From Clusia tigrina (lineage: Eukaryota; Arthropoda; Insecta; Diptera; Clusiidae), in NCBI GenBank assembly GCA_920105625.2, contig OV050030.1, positions 101,835,698 through 101,899,697 on the forward strand: a stretch of DNA of 64,000 nt, written 5' to 3'. Positions 9,768-22,129 of this stretch are shown one piece after another. Each line of letters opens with the position of its first letter. Within the stretch, counting starts at the first letter, position 1. The position numbers were made by a program, and so were the translations under genes. The notes under the pieces were generated by a model. That model saw only the letters and a list, made by a program, of their open reading frames with translations. It ran no database searches and was not told the DNA's origin.

Positions 9768-11158
9768 GTGAGCAAGGTAAGTTTAACAGTGAAACAGGGA
9801 GCGAAGCGTATTTTTTGCAAATCGAGACCGATTTCTTTGACATGGAGTAAGCAAGTTGAACAGCAATTAAATGACTTTGTGGAAAAGGGTGTATTAGTAC
9901 CAGTAGACAATTCGGATTGGGGTACTCCGTTGGTACCAGTCCTTAAGCCCAATGGAGAGTTGCGTATCTGTAGTGATTATAAGACCACCATAAATAAATA
10001 TTTGTCAGAGGTCAAATATGCATTGCCACGAATTGAAGAGTTGTTCTCGTCACTCCGAGGGCGATATTATTCAAAGTTGGATTCAGCTAACGCTTATAAT
10101 CAACTAGTCTTAGATAAATCTTCACAACTTTTGAGCGCATGGAGTACACATAGGGGCATATTTGGGATGACTCGTTTACCTTTTGGAATTAGGCCTGCTG
10201 CGGCTATTTTCCAAACGACAATAGAAAATGTTCCCCGCGGTATACCAAACGTCGTAAATTATTTACACGTCATAGTTATTGCTGGAAATTCTCGAGAAGA
10301 ATATATTGATACTATAGAGAGAGTGTTGCGAAAGCGAAGCTGTAGGGTTACGGCTAAATCCAACCAACAAAATTTCCTATTTAGGATTGAAAATAGATCA
10401 AGAGGGTCTAAGGACTAATAAAGACAGAGTTTTGCCGGATTTAAAGGCACCAATTCCCCAAGTGGTAACGCAAGTTCGTGGTTTTGTGGGCCCCGTGAAT
10501 TATTATTTGAAATTCATCCCTAATTTCGCACACGAAATGGCGCCCTTATACGCATTGTTGAAGAAAAATGTAGAATTTAAATGGGACAAATCGTGCCAAC
10601 TGGCGTACGATCTTCTGAAGCATGGAAGTTACTTCTGAAATAGTTCTTACTCATTTTGATCCCACCAAGCCGATAGGAATAACAACGGATGCGTCCAACC
10701 TGGCAGTGGCTGGAAATTTACCACACATTTTTCCAGATGGCGATCGAAATCCTATTGCATTTGTTTCACGTGCACTCTCAGTAGCTGAACGAAATTACAG
10801 TACAGTGCAAAAAGAGGCGTTAGCTATAGTGTTTAGTGTAACGAAGCTACGGTATTACTTGTTAGCAAGCCACAAGCCACTATTAACTATTTTTGGGGAG
10901 AATAAAGGTGTTCCTATAATGGCAGCGGCGCGAATTCAGCACTGGGCGCTTACCCTATCAGGTTTCGACTATACGATTCGTTACGTGAAGGGATCGGAAA
11001 ATTTTGCAGATCACCTTTCACGTCTACCACAAACATTTTCATCACGAAGCAATTTGGAAGATAATTATATAAATTTCATTAGCAACAGTAATCAGCTATG
11101 TTTAAATTTTGAAACAGTTGGCAAGGAAACATCTAGAGATCCATGTTTCTCTAAGTAA
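9768..11158 (+). pseudogene. U2 reverse transcriptase and RNase H
   Basis: The RT frame 9768-10418 keeps motif A Asp (K-L-D-S-A-N-A-Y), but motif C is Y-L-H-V, so both catalytic Asp residues are lost. The frame shifts at about 10385 into the connection domain (10387-10638). An extra G near 10625 then forces another shift into RNase H (10622-11158). RNase H keeps D-A-S and E but has A-S-H-K-P where T-D-H-K-P is expected. Confidence 0.88.
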
Positions 11159-12284
11159 AAAGAAGCAATTCAGCAAGGTGCGCCTGCTTAAGGGGGATGA
11201 TTTTAAAGCATTTAAAGGCAAGGAAGATGAATTGTCAGTAGAGTATGTATATATTTTATGGGGGTATAGAAGCGTTGAGCCACCAAAGTTGCGAAGAAAG
11301 GTGATGGAAGAGTTACATCGGTGCCACATTTGGGAATTGTGACAACAAAAGCCTTAGCTCATTAGATAGATAGTGACATAGAGACGCTTATTTTAAATAG
11401 CGTTCCTTGTAAAAGAATGCAAGCAAGCCCAGAAAAGAGCGCCATAATTCCTTGGTGCTCGGCGGAGTCAGCCTGGTAAGAATACATGTGAATTTTGCGG
11501 GTCCCACAATATACGTTTATTTCTTGGTGATAGTCGATTTATTTTCGAAATGGGTCGAGGTTTTCAAAGTTAAAAATATTACTACCACATTTACAATATC
11601 GAAACTTAGAGAGGTATTTTGTAGATTTGGCCATATAGACACATTAGTTAGTGATAACGGTTCCCAATTTACGGCAAAAGAATTTAGAAACTTCATGCAA
11701 ACTAATAAAGTAAGACACGTTTTCACACCCCCAAGCTTCTCAGCAACTAATGGGCAAGCCGAAAATTGTATTAAAACATTTAAGAAATGTGTGATAGCTA
11801 GTTTGAATAATAACATAAAGGAGAATATGAACATTATTATTAAGAGATTTCTTTTTGATTATCGGTCTGCTAAGCATTGCGCTACTGGGGGATCGCCAGC
11901 GAAAGTTATGTTGGGTAGAGAATTAAGAAATCGATTCAGTCTTCTAACAACCACCTACAGTAAAAGATAAAATAAAGGCAAATCAATGGTCAAATAAAAT
12001 AAACCATAGGGGCTCTAGAAATGTTTATTTTAATGAAGGGTAAAGCAAACAACAAAGCAGGTCCGCGAATTTATACTTGCATTATAACTCGAAATAATAG
12101 GGTGATAAAACGCCATGTTGACCAAATGATTTCGGGTACACGTGATACTTCACCAACAAAATCAGAAGGAGAAAATTATAACGCAAGGGAGCCTATGAAC
12201 ACAGCCGAAGCCCCGGTCCCCGAAACAATACGTTCTCCAATGATCGAGATGACTGAAAACACATTGGGGGAGAGGAGGTGCTAG
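11109..12284 (+). pseudogene. U2 integrase
   Basis: The core frame 11452-11970 has N in place of the first catalytic Asp (H-V-N-F-A-G, aat 11491-11493), while S-D-N-G and N-G-Q-A-E remain. The zinc finger Cys pair is S-V-P-C, a change shared by all later units. C-terminal module 12021-12284. Confidence 0.88.
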
Positions 12285-12474
12285 CCGGGATGCAAGAGCC
12301 GCGTCCACGTAAATGTAAGCGAATTATTAATTATAAAAAATGAAGAGATCTGAAGTGATAAAATTATATATCTTAATATTTGAATTGTATGTTAAGCACC
12401 AAATTGAAGTTATGATATTGCTTTCCAAAGATTATAGCTCTTCTAATTTGTGCTTCCCAGCTGAAGTAGGGAGT

Positions 12475-12645
12475 TGTAGAGTATTATGCTTAATACTAGT
12501 ATCTATATTAAGTGGCAAGGCGATGTAATGCTGCGCGCCATCTAGGTTTAACCTTTATTAATTAAGTGCGCTCCGTATTGTACATATCTTGTTGCTAATA
12601 TTAAGTAAAGAGATTGACCTGTCTAGAATTAACCTCTAACCACCA
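12475..12645 (+). repeat. U3 LTR
   Basis: 171 bp. One T is missing near the 3' end relative to the others (CCACCAAG for CCACTCAAG). Confidence 0.6.
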
Positions 12646-12647
12646 AG

Positions 12648-12660
12648 TGGCGACGAGGAT
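12648..12660 (+). promoter_or_regulatory. U3 primer binding site, intact
   Basis: TGGCGACGAGGAT. This is the last intact copy; all units to the right have TAGCGACGAGGAT. Confidence 0.75.
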
Positions 12661-12721
12661 AAAATACGCATTCAAAAATAAAATAAAATATTTAAATACA
12701 GCCTGCAAATTAAAGAAAAAA

Positions 12722-13568
12722 ATTATCGGCGCAAGTGCAAGCGGTGTAATCGGCAGCGTGTTGTTAGCTACCACAACAACTGCCACGAATACAAGGGAAT
12801 TTCGAACTGGTGTGGACAGTTAGAGAAGCTGGTAAGAAGTACTAGACTCGCATTTTACACAGGCATCGTGTCAAGAACCAGTAATTAAAACTTCGGTTCT
12901 GCTAACAGCTATTGGCTTATAGGCTTACGAATTGCTACGGGATTTGTGTGACCCAGATTTGCCAGCAAAGAAATAGTACGAGGTGCTGTACAATTTAATG
13001 GAGCGCCACTATTCGAAACCAATTATCATTTTTCGGGAGATGCGCATATTTTTCGAAGCGACACGAGGGACGGGAGAAGAAGTCTCCATGTGGTTCGCCC
13101 GGCTAAAAAAATTTGCAAACACTGCAAGTTTGGTTCCCAGTTGGATGCTTTCATGCTAAATAAATTTGTAACAGGCCTGGATGGAAGCGTTTTTGAACGG
13201 TTATGCGAAGAAGGCGAAGAGCCGAAATTGGATCGTGCACTTAAATTAGACATAATGCCAGAGGCCACAACACATTCACAATAACTACAACGTATCGAAG
13301 AAAGTGAGGTTATTGTTGCATTTTCTGTCAGAGTGCAATTCACATGGTATCAAGGGAGGGGCAATCGAAATCACCCTACGAACGGCAGCAGTAGAAAAAG
13401 CAATGGCAACAACAACAATCGAAACAGCTATAATAACAACAACAATAGCAGCAAAAAAAAGGCAAAATGCAAGCATTGTGGATGGAGAAATCGTGCAAGT
13501 GAGAATTGCAGGTTTAGGGAAGCAGCTGCAATAAGTGTGGTAAAGTCGGGCATTTGGCAAGTATTTGC
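12722..13568 (+). pseudogene. U3 gag remnant
   Basis: The start codon seen in U1 and U2 is ATT here, a loss shared by all later units. The TAG stop in capsid is present. The Asn-rich linker and two CCHC knuckles end at 13568. Confidence 0.8.
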
Positions 13569-14006
13569 AATAAAAAGAAAAAAAATTTTTTACATAATAA
13601 CAAAGTCAGTGATCAGGATATTATTAATAATAATTTGTCCATTTATAGTGTAACCGGCAGCACTTCTTCTCACCCATTTATGATCGTGGCATTACTCAAT
13701 GGAGTATATTTGAAGTTCGTACTGGACACAGGTGCAGCGTGTTCGCTCTTATCAAAACATATGTTTGATAAATATTTTTTAATTGAAAAACTGTTGGCAT
13801 GCAAGGACACGTTAGTGGCTTATAATCGAAATTACATCAAGATTCTTCATGAGTTTAATGCAATTCGGATGATTGTAAGTGAAACGCAGAGTCCACCGAT
13901 TTTCGGTCAGCATTTGATGTCGTTTATTGGCATCGCGCTTTCAAAGGTAAATACAGTTAATAAGTGCGAAGATGTTATGGGAAGGCTAAACAACGATTTT
14001 TCTTAA
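13554..14006 (+). pseudogene. U3 protease
   Basis: A 150-codon open stretch with an intact D-T-G-A-A active site (near 13725-13739). It starts inside zinc knuckle 2, so gag and pol share a frame here. It ends at the TAA that is also found in U1 and U4-U9. Confidence 0.82.
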
Positions 14007-14036
14007 GTTTTCGAGGAAGATTTAGAGAAGTACAAT

Positions 14037-14346
14037 GTGAGCAAGGTAAATTTAACAGTGAAAGAGGGAGCGAAGCGTCTATTTTGGAAACCGAGACCGA
14101 TTCCTTTGACATGGAGTAAACAAGTTGAACAGCAATTAAATGACTTAGTGGAAAAGGTTGTATTAGTAACAGTAGACAATTCGGATTGGGGTACTCCGTT
14201 GGTACCAGTCCTTAAGCACAATGGAGAGATTGCGTATCTGTAGTGATTATAAGACCACCATAAATAAATATTTGTCAGAGGTCAAATATCCATTGCCACG
14301 AATTGAAGAGTTGTTCTCACCACTCCAAGGGTGATATTATTCAAAG
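14037..14346 (+). pseudogene. U3 RT N-terminal fragment
   Basis: The fingers region up to just before motif A. An extra A at about 14227 (GAGAGATTGCG) shifts the frame; it is carried by all later units. The rest of RT, RNase H and the integrase N-terminus are deleted. Confidence 0.82.
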
Positions 14347-14363
14347 TGAATGTAGAATTAAGG

Positions 14364-14863
14364 AATGTGTGATAGCTAGTTTGAATAATAACATAAATGA
14401 GGATATGAACATTATTATTAAGAGATTTATTTTTGATTATCGGTCTGCTAAGCATTGCGCTACTGGGGGATCGCCAGCGAAAGTTATGTTGGGTAGAGAA
14501 TTAAGAAATCGATTCAGTCTTCTAACAACCACCTACAGTAAAAGATAAAATAAAGGCAAATCAATGGTCAAATAAAATAAACCATAGGGGCTCTAGAAAT
14601 GTTTATTTTTAATGAAGGGTAAAGCAAACAACAAGGCAGGTCCGCGAATTTATACTTGCATTATAACTCGAAATAATAGGGTGATAAAACGCCATGTTGA
14701 CCAAATGATTTCGGGTACACGTGATACTTCACCAACAAAATCAGAAGGAGAAAATTATAACGCAAGGGAGCCTATGAACACAGCCGAAGCCCCGGTCCCC
14801 GAAACAATACGTTCTCCAATGATTGAGATGACTCAAAACACATTGGGGGAGAGGAGGTGCTAG
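14364..14863 (+). pseudogene. U3 integrase C-terminal fragment
   Basis: Only the end of the core after the catalytic Glu (14364-14548) and the C-terminal module (14612-14863) remain. No catalytic residue is left. Confidence 0.85.
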
Positions 14864-15053
14864 CCAGGATCCAAGAGTCTCGTCCACGTAAATGTAAGCG
14901 AATTATTAATTATAAAAAATTAAGAGATCTGAAGTGATAAAATTATATATCTTAATATTTGAATTGTATTTTAAGTACCAAATTGAAGTTATGATATTGC
15001 TTTTCAAAGATTATAACTCTTCTAATTTGTGCTTCCCAGCTGAAGTAGGGAGT

Positions 15054-15225
15054 TGTAGAGTATTATGCTTAATACTAGTATCTATATTAAGTGGCAAGGC
15101 GATGCAATGCTACGCGCCATCTAGGTTTAACCTTTATTAATTAAGTGCGCTCCGTATTGTACATATCTTGTTGGTAATATTAAGTAAAGAGATTGACCTG
15201 TCTAGAATTAACCTCTAACCACTCA
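15054..15225 (+). repeat. U4 LTR, mutated PBS follows
   Basis: 172 bp. The PBS at 15228-15240 reads TAGCGACGAGGAT. The G to A change at its second base mismatches the tRNA CCA end. Confidence 0.6.
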
Positions 15226-15301
15226 AGTAGCGACGAGGATAAAATACGCATTCAAAAATAAAATAAAATATTTAAATACAGCCTGCAAATTAAAGAAAAA
15301 A

Positions 15302-16120
15302 ATTATCGGCGCAAGTGCAAGCGGTGTAATCGGCAGCGTGTTGTTAGCTACCACAACAACTGCCACGAATTCAAGGGAATTTCTAACTGGTGTGGACAGT
15401 TAGAGAAGCGGGTAAGAAGTACTAGACTCGCATTTTACGCAGGCATCGTGTCAAGAACCAGTAATTAAAACTTCGGTTCTGCGAATTGCTACGGGATTTG
15501 TGTGACCCAGATTTGCCAGCAAAGAGATAGTACGAGGTGCTGTGCAATTTAATGGAGCGCCACTATTCGAAACCAATTATCATTTTTCGGGAGAGGCGCA
15601 TATTTTTCGAAGCGACACGAGGGACAGGCGAAGAAGTATCCATGTGGTTCGCCCGGCTAAAAAAATTTGCAAACACTGCAAGTTTGGTTCCCAGTTGGAT
15701 GCTTTCATGCTAAATAAATTTGTAACAGGCCTCGATGGAAGCGTTTTTGAACGGTTATGCGAAGAAGGCGAAGAGCCGAAATTGGATCGGGCACTTAAAT
15801 TAGACATAATGCCAGAGGCCAAAACACATTCACAATAACTACAACGTATCGAAGAAAGTGAGGTTATTGTTGCTTTTTGTGTCAGAGTGCAACTCACATG
15901 TTTTTCAAGGGAGAGGCAATCGAAATCACCCCACTTGCGGCAACAGTAGAAACAGCTATGGCAACAACAACAATCGAAACAGCTATAACAACAACAATAG
16001 CAGCAAAAAGAAGGCAAAATGCAAGCATTGCGGCTGGAGAAATCATGCAAGTGAGAATTGCAGATTTAGGGAAGCAGCTGCAATAAGTGTGGTAAAGTCG
16101 GGCATTTGGAAAGTATTTGC
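15302..16120 (+). pseudogene. U4 gag remnant
   Basis: ATT replaces ATG, and 26 bp of the capsid N-terminus are gone near 15482. Knuckles lie at about 16020-16120. The Gly or Ala codon after H-L in knuckle 2 is Glu (GAA), as in most later units. Confidence 0.8.
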
Positions 16121-16558
16121 AATAAAAAGAAACTAAATTTTTTACTTAATAACAAAGTCAGTGATCAGGATATTATTAATAATAATTTGTCCATTTATAG
16201 TGTAACCGGCAGCACTTCTTCTCACCCATTTATGATCGAGGCATTACTCAATAGAGTATATTTGAAGTTCGTACTGGACACAGGTGCAGCGCGTTCGCTC
16301 TTTTCAAAACATATGTTTGATAAATATTTTTTAATTGAAAAACTGTTGGCATGCAAGGACACGTTAGTGGCTTATAATCGAAATTACTTCAAGATTCTTC
16401 ATGAGTTTAATGCAATTCGGGTGATTGTAAGTGAAACGCAGAGTCCACCGTTTTTGGGTCGGCATTTGATGTCGTTTATTGGCATCGCGCTTTCAAAGGT
16501 AAATACAGTTAATAAGTGCGAAGATGTTATGGGAAGGCTAAACAACGATTTTTCTTAA
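16106..16558 (+). pseudogene. U4 protease
   Basis: 150 codons open from inside knuckle 2, with D-T-G-A-A-R at the active site, ended by the shared TAA. Confidence 0.82.
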
Positions 16559-17226
16559 GTTTTTGAGGAAGATTTAGAGAAGTACAATGTGAGCAAGGTA
16601 AATTTAACAGTGAAAGAGGGAGCGAAGCGTATATTTTGCAAACCGAGACCGATTCCTTAAGTGAAAGAGTGGAAAAAATGACTTAGTGGAAAAGGTTGTA
16701 TTAGTACCAGTAGACAATTCGGATTGGGGTACTCCGTTGGTACCAGTCCTTAAGCACAATGGAGAGATTGCGTATCTGTAGTGATTATAAGACCACCATA
16801 AATAAATATTTGTCAGAGGTCAAATATCCATTGCCACGAATTGAAGAGTTGTTCTCACCACTCCAAGGGTGATATTATTCAAAGTTGGGTTTAGGTAACG
16901 CTTATAATCAACTAGTCTTAGATAAATCTTCACAACTTTTGTGAGCATGGAGTACACATACGGGCATATTTGGGATGACTCGCTTACCTTTTGGAATTAA
17001 GCCTGCTGCGGCTATTTTTCAACGGACAATAGAAAATGTTCTCCCCGGTATACCAAACGTCGTAAATTATTTACACGACATAGTTATTGCTGGAAATTCT
17101 CGAGAAGAATATATTGATACTATAGAGAGAGTATTGCGAAAGCGAAGCTGTAGGGTTACGGCTAAATCCAACCAACAAAACTTCCTATTTACGATTGAAA
17201 ATAGATCAAGAGGGTCTAAGGACTAA
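16559..17226 (+). pseudogene. U4 reverse transcriptase
   Basis: A stop at 16658-16660 begins a replaced stretch of about 19 bases that stands where about 34 bases occur in U10-U15. Motif A is K-L-G-L-G-N-A-Y, so its catalytic Asp is lost, and TGA stops flank it. Motif B is intact and motif C is Y-L-H-D (frame 16975-17226). Confidence 0.87.
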
Positions 17227-17966
17227 TAAAGACAGAGTTTTGCCGGATTTAAAAGCACCAGCTCCCCAAGTGGTAACGCAAGTTCGTGCTTTTGTGGGCC
17301 TCGTGAATTATTATTCGAAATTCATCCCTAATTTCGCAAACGAAATGGCGCCCTTATACGCATTGTTGAAGAAAAATGTAGAATTTAAATGGGACAAATC
17401 GTGCCAACTGGCGTACGATCTTCTGAAGCATGGAAGTTACTTCTGAAATAGTTCTTATTCATTTTGATCGCACCAAGCCGATAGGAATAACAACGGATGC
17501 GTCCAACGTGGCAGTGGCTGGAAATTTACCACACATTTTTCCAGATGACGATCGAAATCCTATTGCATTTGTTTCACGTGCACTCTCAGTAGCTGAACGA
17601 AATTACAGTACAGTGCAAAAAGAGGCGTTAGCTATAGTGTTTAGTGTAACGAAGCTACGGCATTACTTGTTAGCAAACCACAAGCCACTATTAGCTATTT
17701 TTGGGGAGAATAAAGGTGTTCCTATAGTGGCAGCAGCGCGAATTCAGCACTGGGCGCTTACCCTATCAGGTTTCGACTATACGATTCGTTACTTGAAGGG
17801 ATCGGAAAATTTTGCAGATCACCTTTCACGTCTACCACAAACATTTTCATCACGAAGCAATTTGGAAGATAATTATATAAATTTCATTAGCAACAGTAAT
17901 CAGCTATGTTTAAATTTTGAAACAGTTGGCAAGAAAACATCTAGAGATCCATGTTTCTCTAAGTAA
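17195..17966 (+). pseudogene. U4 RT connection and RNase H
   Basis: Connection frame 17195-17446, then RNase H 17430-17966 after the extra G. D-A-S and K-E-A-L are present, and the third acidic site reads A-N-H-K-P. Confidence 0.87.
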
Positions 17967-19093
17967 AAAGAAGCAATTCAGCAAGGTGCGCCTGCTTAAG
18001 GGGGATGATTTTAAAGCATTTAAAGGCAAGGAAGATGAATTGTCAGTAGAGTATGTATATATTTTATGGGGGTATAGAAGCGTTGTGCCACCAAAATTGC
18101 GAAGAAAGGTGATGGAAGAGTTACATCGGTGTCACATTTGGGAATTGTGACAACAAAAGCCTTAGCTCGTTAGATAGATAGTGACATAGGGACGCTTATT
18201 TTAAATAGCGTTCCTTGTAAAAGAATGCAAGCAAGCCCAGAAAAGAGCGCCATAATTCCTTGGTGCTCGGCGGAGTCAGCCTGGTAAGAATACATGTGGA
18301 TTTTGCGGGTCCCACAATATACGTTTATTTCTTGGTGATAGTCGATTTATTTTCGAAATGGCTCGAGGTTTTCAAAGTTAAAAATATTACTACCACATTT
18401 ACAATATCGAAACTTAGAGAGGTATTTTGTAGATTTGGCCATATAGACACATTAGTTAGTGATAACGGTTCCCAATTTACTGCAAAAGAATTTAGAAACT
18501 TCATGCAAACTAATAAAGTAAGATACGTTTTCACACCCCCAGGCTACTCAGCAACTAATGGGCAAGCCGAAAATTTTATTAAAACATTTAAGAAATGTGT
18601 GATAGCTAGTTTGAATAATAACATAAATGAGGATATGAACATTATTATTAAGAGATTTCTTTTTGATTATCGGTCTGCTAAGCATTGCGCTACTGGGGGA
18701 TCGCCAGCGAAAGTTATGTTGGGTAGAGAATTAAGAAATCGATTCAGTCTTCTAACAACCACCTACAGTAAAAGATAAAATAAAGGCAAATCAATGGTCA
18801 AATAAAATAAACCATAGGGGCTCTAGAAATGTTTATTTTTAATGAAGGGTAAAGCAAACAACAAGGCAGGTCCGCGAATTTATACTTGCATTATAACTCG
18901 AAATAATAGGGTGATAAAACGCCATGTTGACCAAATGATTTCGGGTACACGTGATACTTCACCAACAAAATCAGAAGGAGAAAATTATAACGCAAGGGAG
19001 CCTATGAACACAGCCGAAGCCCCGGTCCCCGAAACAATACGTTCTCCAATGATTGAGATGACTCAAAACACATTGGGGGAGAGGAGGTGCTAG
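17917..19093 (+). pseudogene. U4 integrase, core open
   Basis: Core frame 18260-18778 with D at 18299, D at 18461 and E at 18569: a complete D, D35E triad in one open stretch of about 170 codons. The zinc finger is broken by a one-base insertion before H-L-G-I-V and by stops. C-terminal module 18842-19093 is in another frame. Confidence 0.9.
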
Positions 19094-19283
19094 CCAGGAT
19101 GCAAGAGTCTCGTCCACGTAAATGTAAGCGAATTATTAATTATAAAAAATGAAGAGATCTGAAGTGATAAAATTATATATCTTAATATTTGAATTGTATT
19201 TTAAGTACCAAATTGAAGTTATGATATTGCTTTTCAAAGATTATAACTCTTCTAATTTGTGCTTCCCAGCTGAAGTAGGGAGT

Positions 19284-19455
19284 TGTAGAGTATTATGCTT
19301 AATACTAGTATCTATATTAAGTGGCAAGGCGATGTAATGCTGCGCGCCATCTAGGTTTAACCTTTATTAATTAACTGCGCTCCGTATTGTACATATCTTG
19401 TTGGTAATATTAAGTAAAGAGATTGACCTGTCTAGAATTAACCTCTAACCACTCA
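19284..19455 (+). repeat. U5 LTR
   Basis: Carries the AGGGAG/TATTATGC form found in U1-U5, U12, U14 and U15. PBS at 19458 is TAGCGACG. Confidence 0.6.
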
Positions 19456-19531
19456 AGTAGCGACGAGGATAAAATACGCATTCAAAAATAAAATAAAATA
19501 TTTAAATACAGCCTGCAAATTAAAGAAAAAA

Positions 19532-20265
19532 ATTATCGGCGCAAGTGCAAGCGGTGTAATCGGCAGCGTGTTGTTAGCTACCACAACAACTGCCACGAAT
19601 TCAAGGGAATTTCTAACTGGTGTGGACAGTTAGAGAAGCGGGTAAGAAGTACTAGACTCGCATTTTACGCAGGCATCGTGTCAAGAACCAGTAATTAAAA
19701 CTTCGGTTCTGCGAATTGCTACGGGATTTGTGTGGCCCAGATTTGCCAGCAAAGAAATAGTACGAGGTGCTGTGCAATTTAATGGAGCGCCACTATTCGA
19801 AACCAATTATCATTTTTCGGGAGAGGCGCATATTTTTCGAAGCGACACGAGGGACAGGCGAAGATCATGCTAAATAAATTTGTAACAGGCCTCGATGGAA
19901 GCGTTTTTGAACGGTTATGCGAAGAAGGCGAAGAGCCGAAATTGGATCGGGCACTTAAATTAGACATAATGCCAGAGGCCAAAACACATTCACAATAACT
20001 ACAACGTATCGAAGAAAGTGAGGTTATTGTTGCTTTTTGTGTCAGAGTGCAACTCACATGTTTTTCAAGGGAGAGGCAATCGAAATCACCCCACTTGCGG
20101 CAACAGTAGAAACAGCTATGGCAACAACAACAATCGAAACAGCTATAACAACAACAATAGCAGCAAAAAGAAGGCAAAATGCAAGCATTGCGGCTGGAGA
20201 AATCATGCAAGTGAGAATTGCAGATTTAGGGAAGTGGTAAAGTCGGGCATTTGGAAAGTATTTGC
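19532..20265 (+). pseudogene. U5 gag remnant with two deletions
   Basis: 70 bp of capsid are missing at 19864/19865. A private deletion of about 14 bp near 20234 removes the first two Cys codons of zinc knuckle 2. Confidence 0.82.
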
Positions 20266-22093
20266 AATAAAAAGAAAATAAATTTTTTACTTAATAACAA
20301 AGTCAGTGATCAGGATATTATTAATAATAATTTGTCCATTTATAGTGTAACCGGCAGCACTTCTTCTCACCCATTTATGATCGAGGCATTACTCAATAGA
20401 GTATATTTGAAGTTCGTACTGGACACAGGTGCAGCGCGTTCGCTCTTTTCAAAACATATGTTTGATAAATATTTTTTAATTGAAAAACTGTTGGCATGCA
20501 AGGACACGTTAGTGGCTTATAATCGAAATTACTTCAAGATTCTTCATGAGTTTAATGCAATTCGGGTGATTGTAAGTGAAACGCAGAGTCCACCGATTTT
20601 GGGTCGGCATTTGATGTCGTTTATTGGCATCGCGCTTTCAAAGGTAAATACAGTTAATAAGTGCGAAGATGTTATGGGAAGGCTAAACAACGATTTTTCT
20701 TAAGTTTTTGAGGAAGATTTAGAGAAGTACAATGTGAGCAAGGTAAATTTAACAGTGAAAGAGGGAGCGAAGCGTATATTTTGCAAACCGAGACCGATTC
20801 CTTAAGTGAAAGAGTGGAAAAAATGACTTAGTGGAAAAGGTTGTATTAGTACCAGTAGACAATTCGGATTGGGGTACTCCGTTGGTACCAGTCCTTAAGC
20901 ACAATGGAGAGATTGCGTATCTGTAGTGATTATAAGACCACCATAAATAAATATTTGTCAGAGGTCAAATATCCATTGCCACGAATTGAAGAGTTGTTCT
21001 CACCACTCCAAGGGTGATATTATTCAAAGTTGGGTTTAGGTAACGCTTATAATCAACTAGTCTTAGATAAATCTTCACAACTTTTGTGAGCATGGAGTAC
21101 ACATACGGGCATATTTGGGATGACTCGCTTACCTTTTGGAATTAAGCCTGCTGCGGCTATTTTTCAACGGACAATAGAAAATGTTCTCCGCGGTATACCA
21201 AACGTCGTAAATTATTTACACGACATAGTTATTGCTGGAAATTCTCGAGAAGAATATATTGATACTATAGAGAGAGTATTGCGAAAGCGAAGCTGTAGGG
21301 TTACGGATAAATCCAACCAACAAAATTTCCTATTTACGATTGAAAATAGATCAAGAGGGTCTAAGGACTAATAAAGACAGAGTTTTGCCGGATTTAAAAG
21401 CACCAGTTCCCCAAGTGGTAACGCAAGTTCGTGCTTTTGTGGGCCTCGTGAATTATTATTCGAAATTCATCCCTAATTTCGCACACGAAATGGCGCCCTT
21501 ATACGCATTGTTGAAGAAAAATGTAGAATTTAAATGGGACAAATCGTGCCAACTGGCGTACGATCTTCTGAAGCATGGAAGTTACTTCTGAAATAGTTCT
21601 TATTCATTTTGATCGCACCAAGCCGATAGGAATAACAACGGATGCGTCCAACGTGGCAGTGGCTGGAAATTTACCACACATTTTTCCAGATGACGATCGA
21701 AATCCTATTGCATTTGTTTCACGTGCACTCTCAGTAGCTGAACGAAATTACAGTACAGTGCAAAAAGAGTCGTTAGCTATAGTGTTTAGTGTAACAAAGC
21801 TACGGCATTACTTGTTAGCAAACCACAAGCCACTATTAACTATTTTTGGGGAGAATAAACGTGTTCCTATAATGGCAGCGGGGCGAATTCAGCACTGGGC
21901 GCTTACCCTATCAGGTTTCGACTATACGATTCGTTACTTGAAGGGATCGGAAAATTTTGCAGATCACCTTTCACGTCTACCACAAACATTTTCATCACGA
22001 AGCAATTTGGAAGATAATTATATAAATTTCATTAGCAACAGTAATCAGCTATGTTTAAATTTTGAAACAGTTGAAACAGTTGAAAACATCTAG
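20251..22093 (+). pseudogene. U5 protease, RT and RNase H
   Basis: Protease 20251-20703 (D-T-G-A-A). RT has the replaced segment after 20801, motif A Gly, and motif C Y-L-H-D (21120-21371). RNase H 21575-22093 ends early: a short tandem duplication (GAAACAGTT repeated, near 22061-22082) shifts its tail to a stop. Confidence 0.87.
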
Positions 22094-22129
22094 AGATCCA
22101 TGTTTCTCTAAGTAAAAAGAAGCAATTCA

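Larger units (their letters stand above)
8247..12474 (+). mobile_element. U2: gypsy unit, 4228 bp
   Basis: A full-length unit without mariner. It has private damage: a 40-bp hairpin replacing the gag-protease spacer (9349-9388), a second motif C mutation, and loss of the first integrase Asp. Confidence 0.95.
12475..15053 (+). mobile_element. U3: internally deleted gypsy unit, 2579 bp
   Basis: This unit lost about 1.65 kb between RT motif A and the integrase core (junction 14347-14364). It carries a short filler at the join. It is the last unit with an intact PBS and the last with the 26-bp gag segment (TAACAG..GCTTAC) that is absent from U4-U15. Confidence 0.93.
15054..19283 (+). mobile_element. 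U4: gypsy unit, 4230 bp
   Basis: The first unit with the derived marker set shared to the right edge: PBS TAG, 26-bp gag deletion, D-T-G-A-A-R protease, K-L-G-L-G RT motif A. It also has the replaced RT segment found in U4-U9. Confidence 0.95.

Noticed and set aside
15580..16050. Cys-rich minus-strand frames of 140-157 codons in most units
   Set aside because: They are the reverse of the AAC/AAT-rich gag linker and capsid. The Cys and Tyr runs come from low-complexity DNA, and the frame has no independent support.
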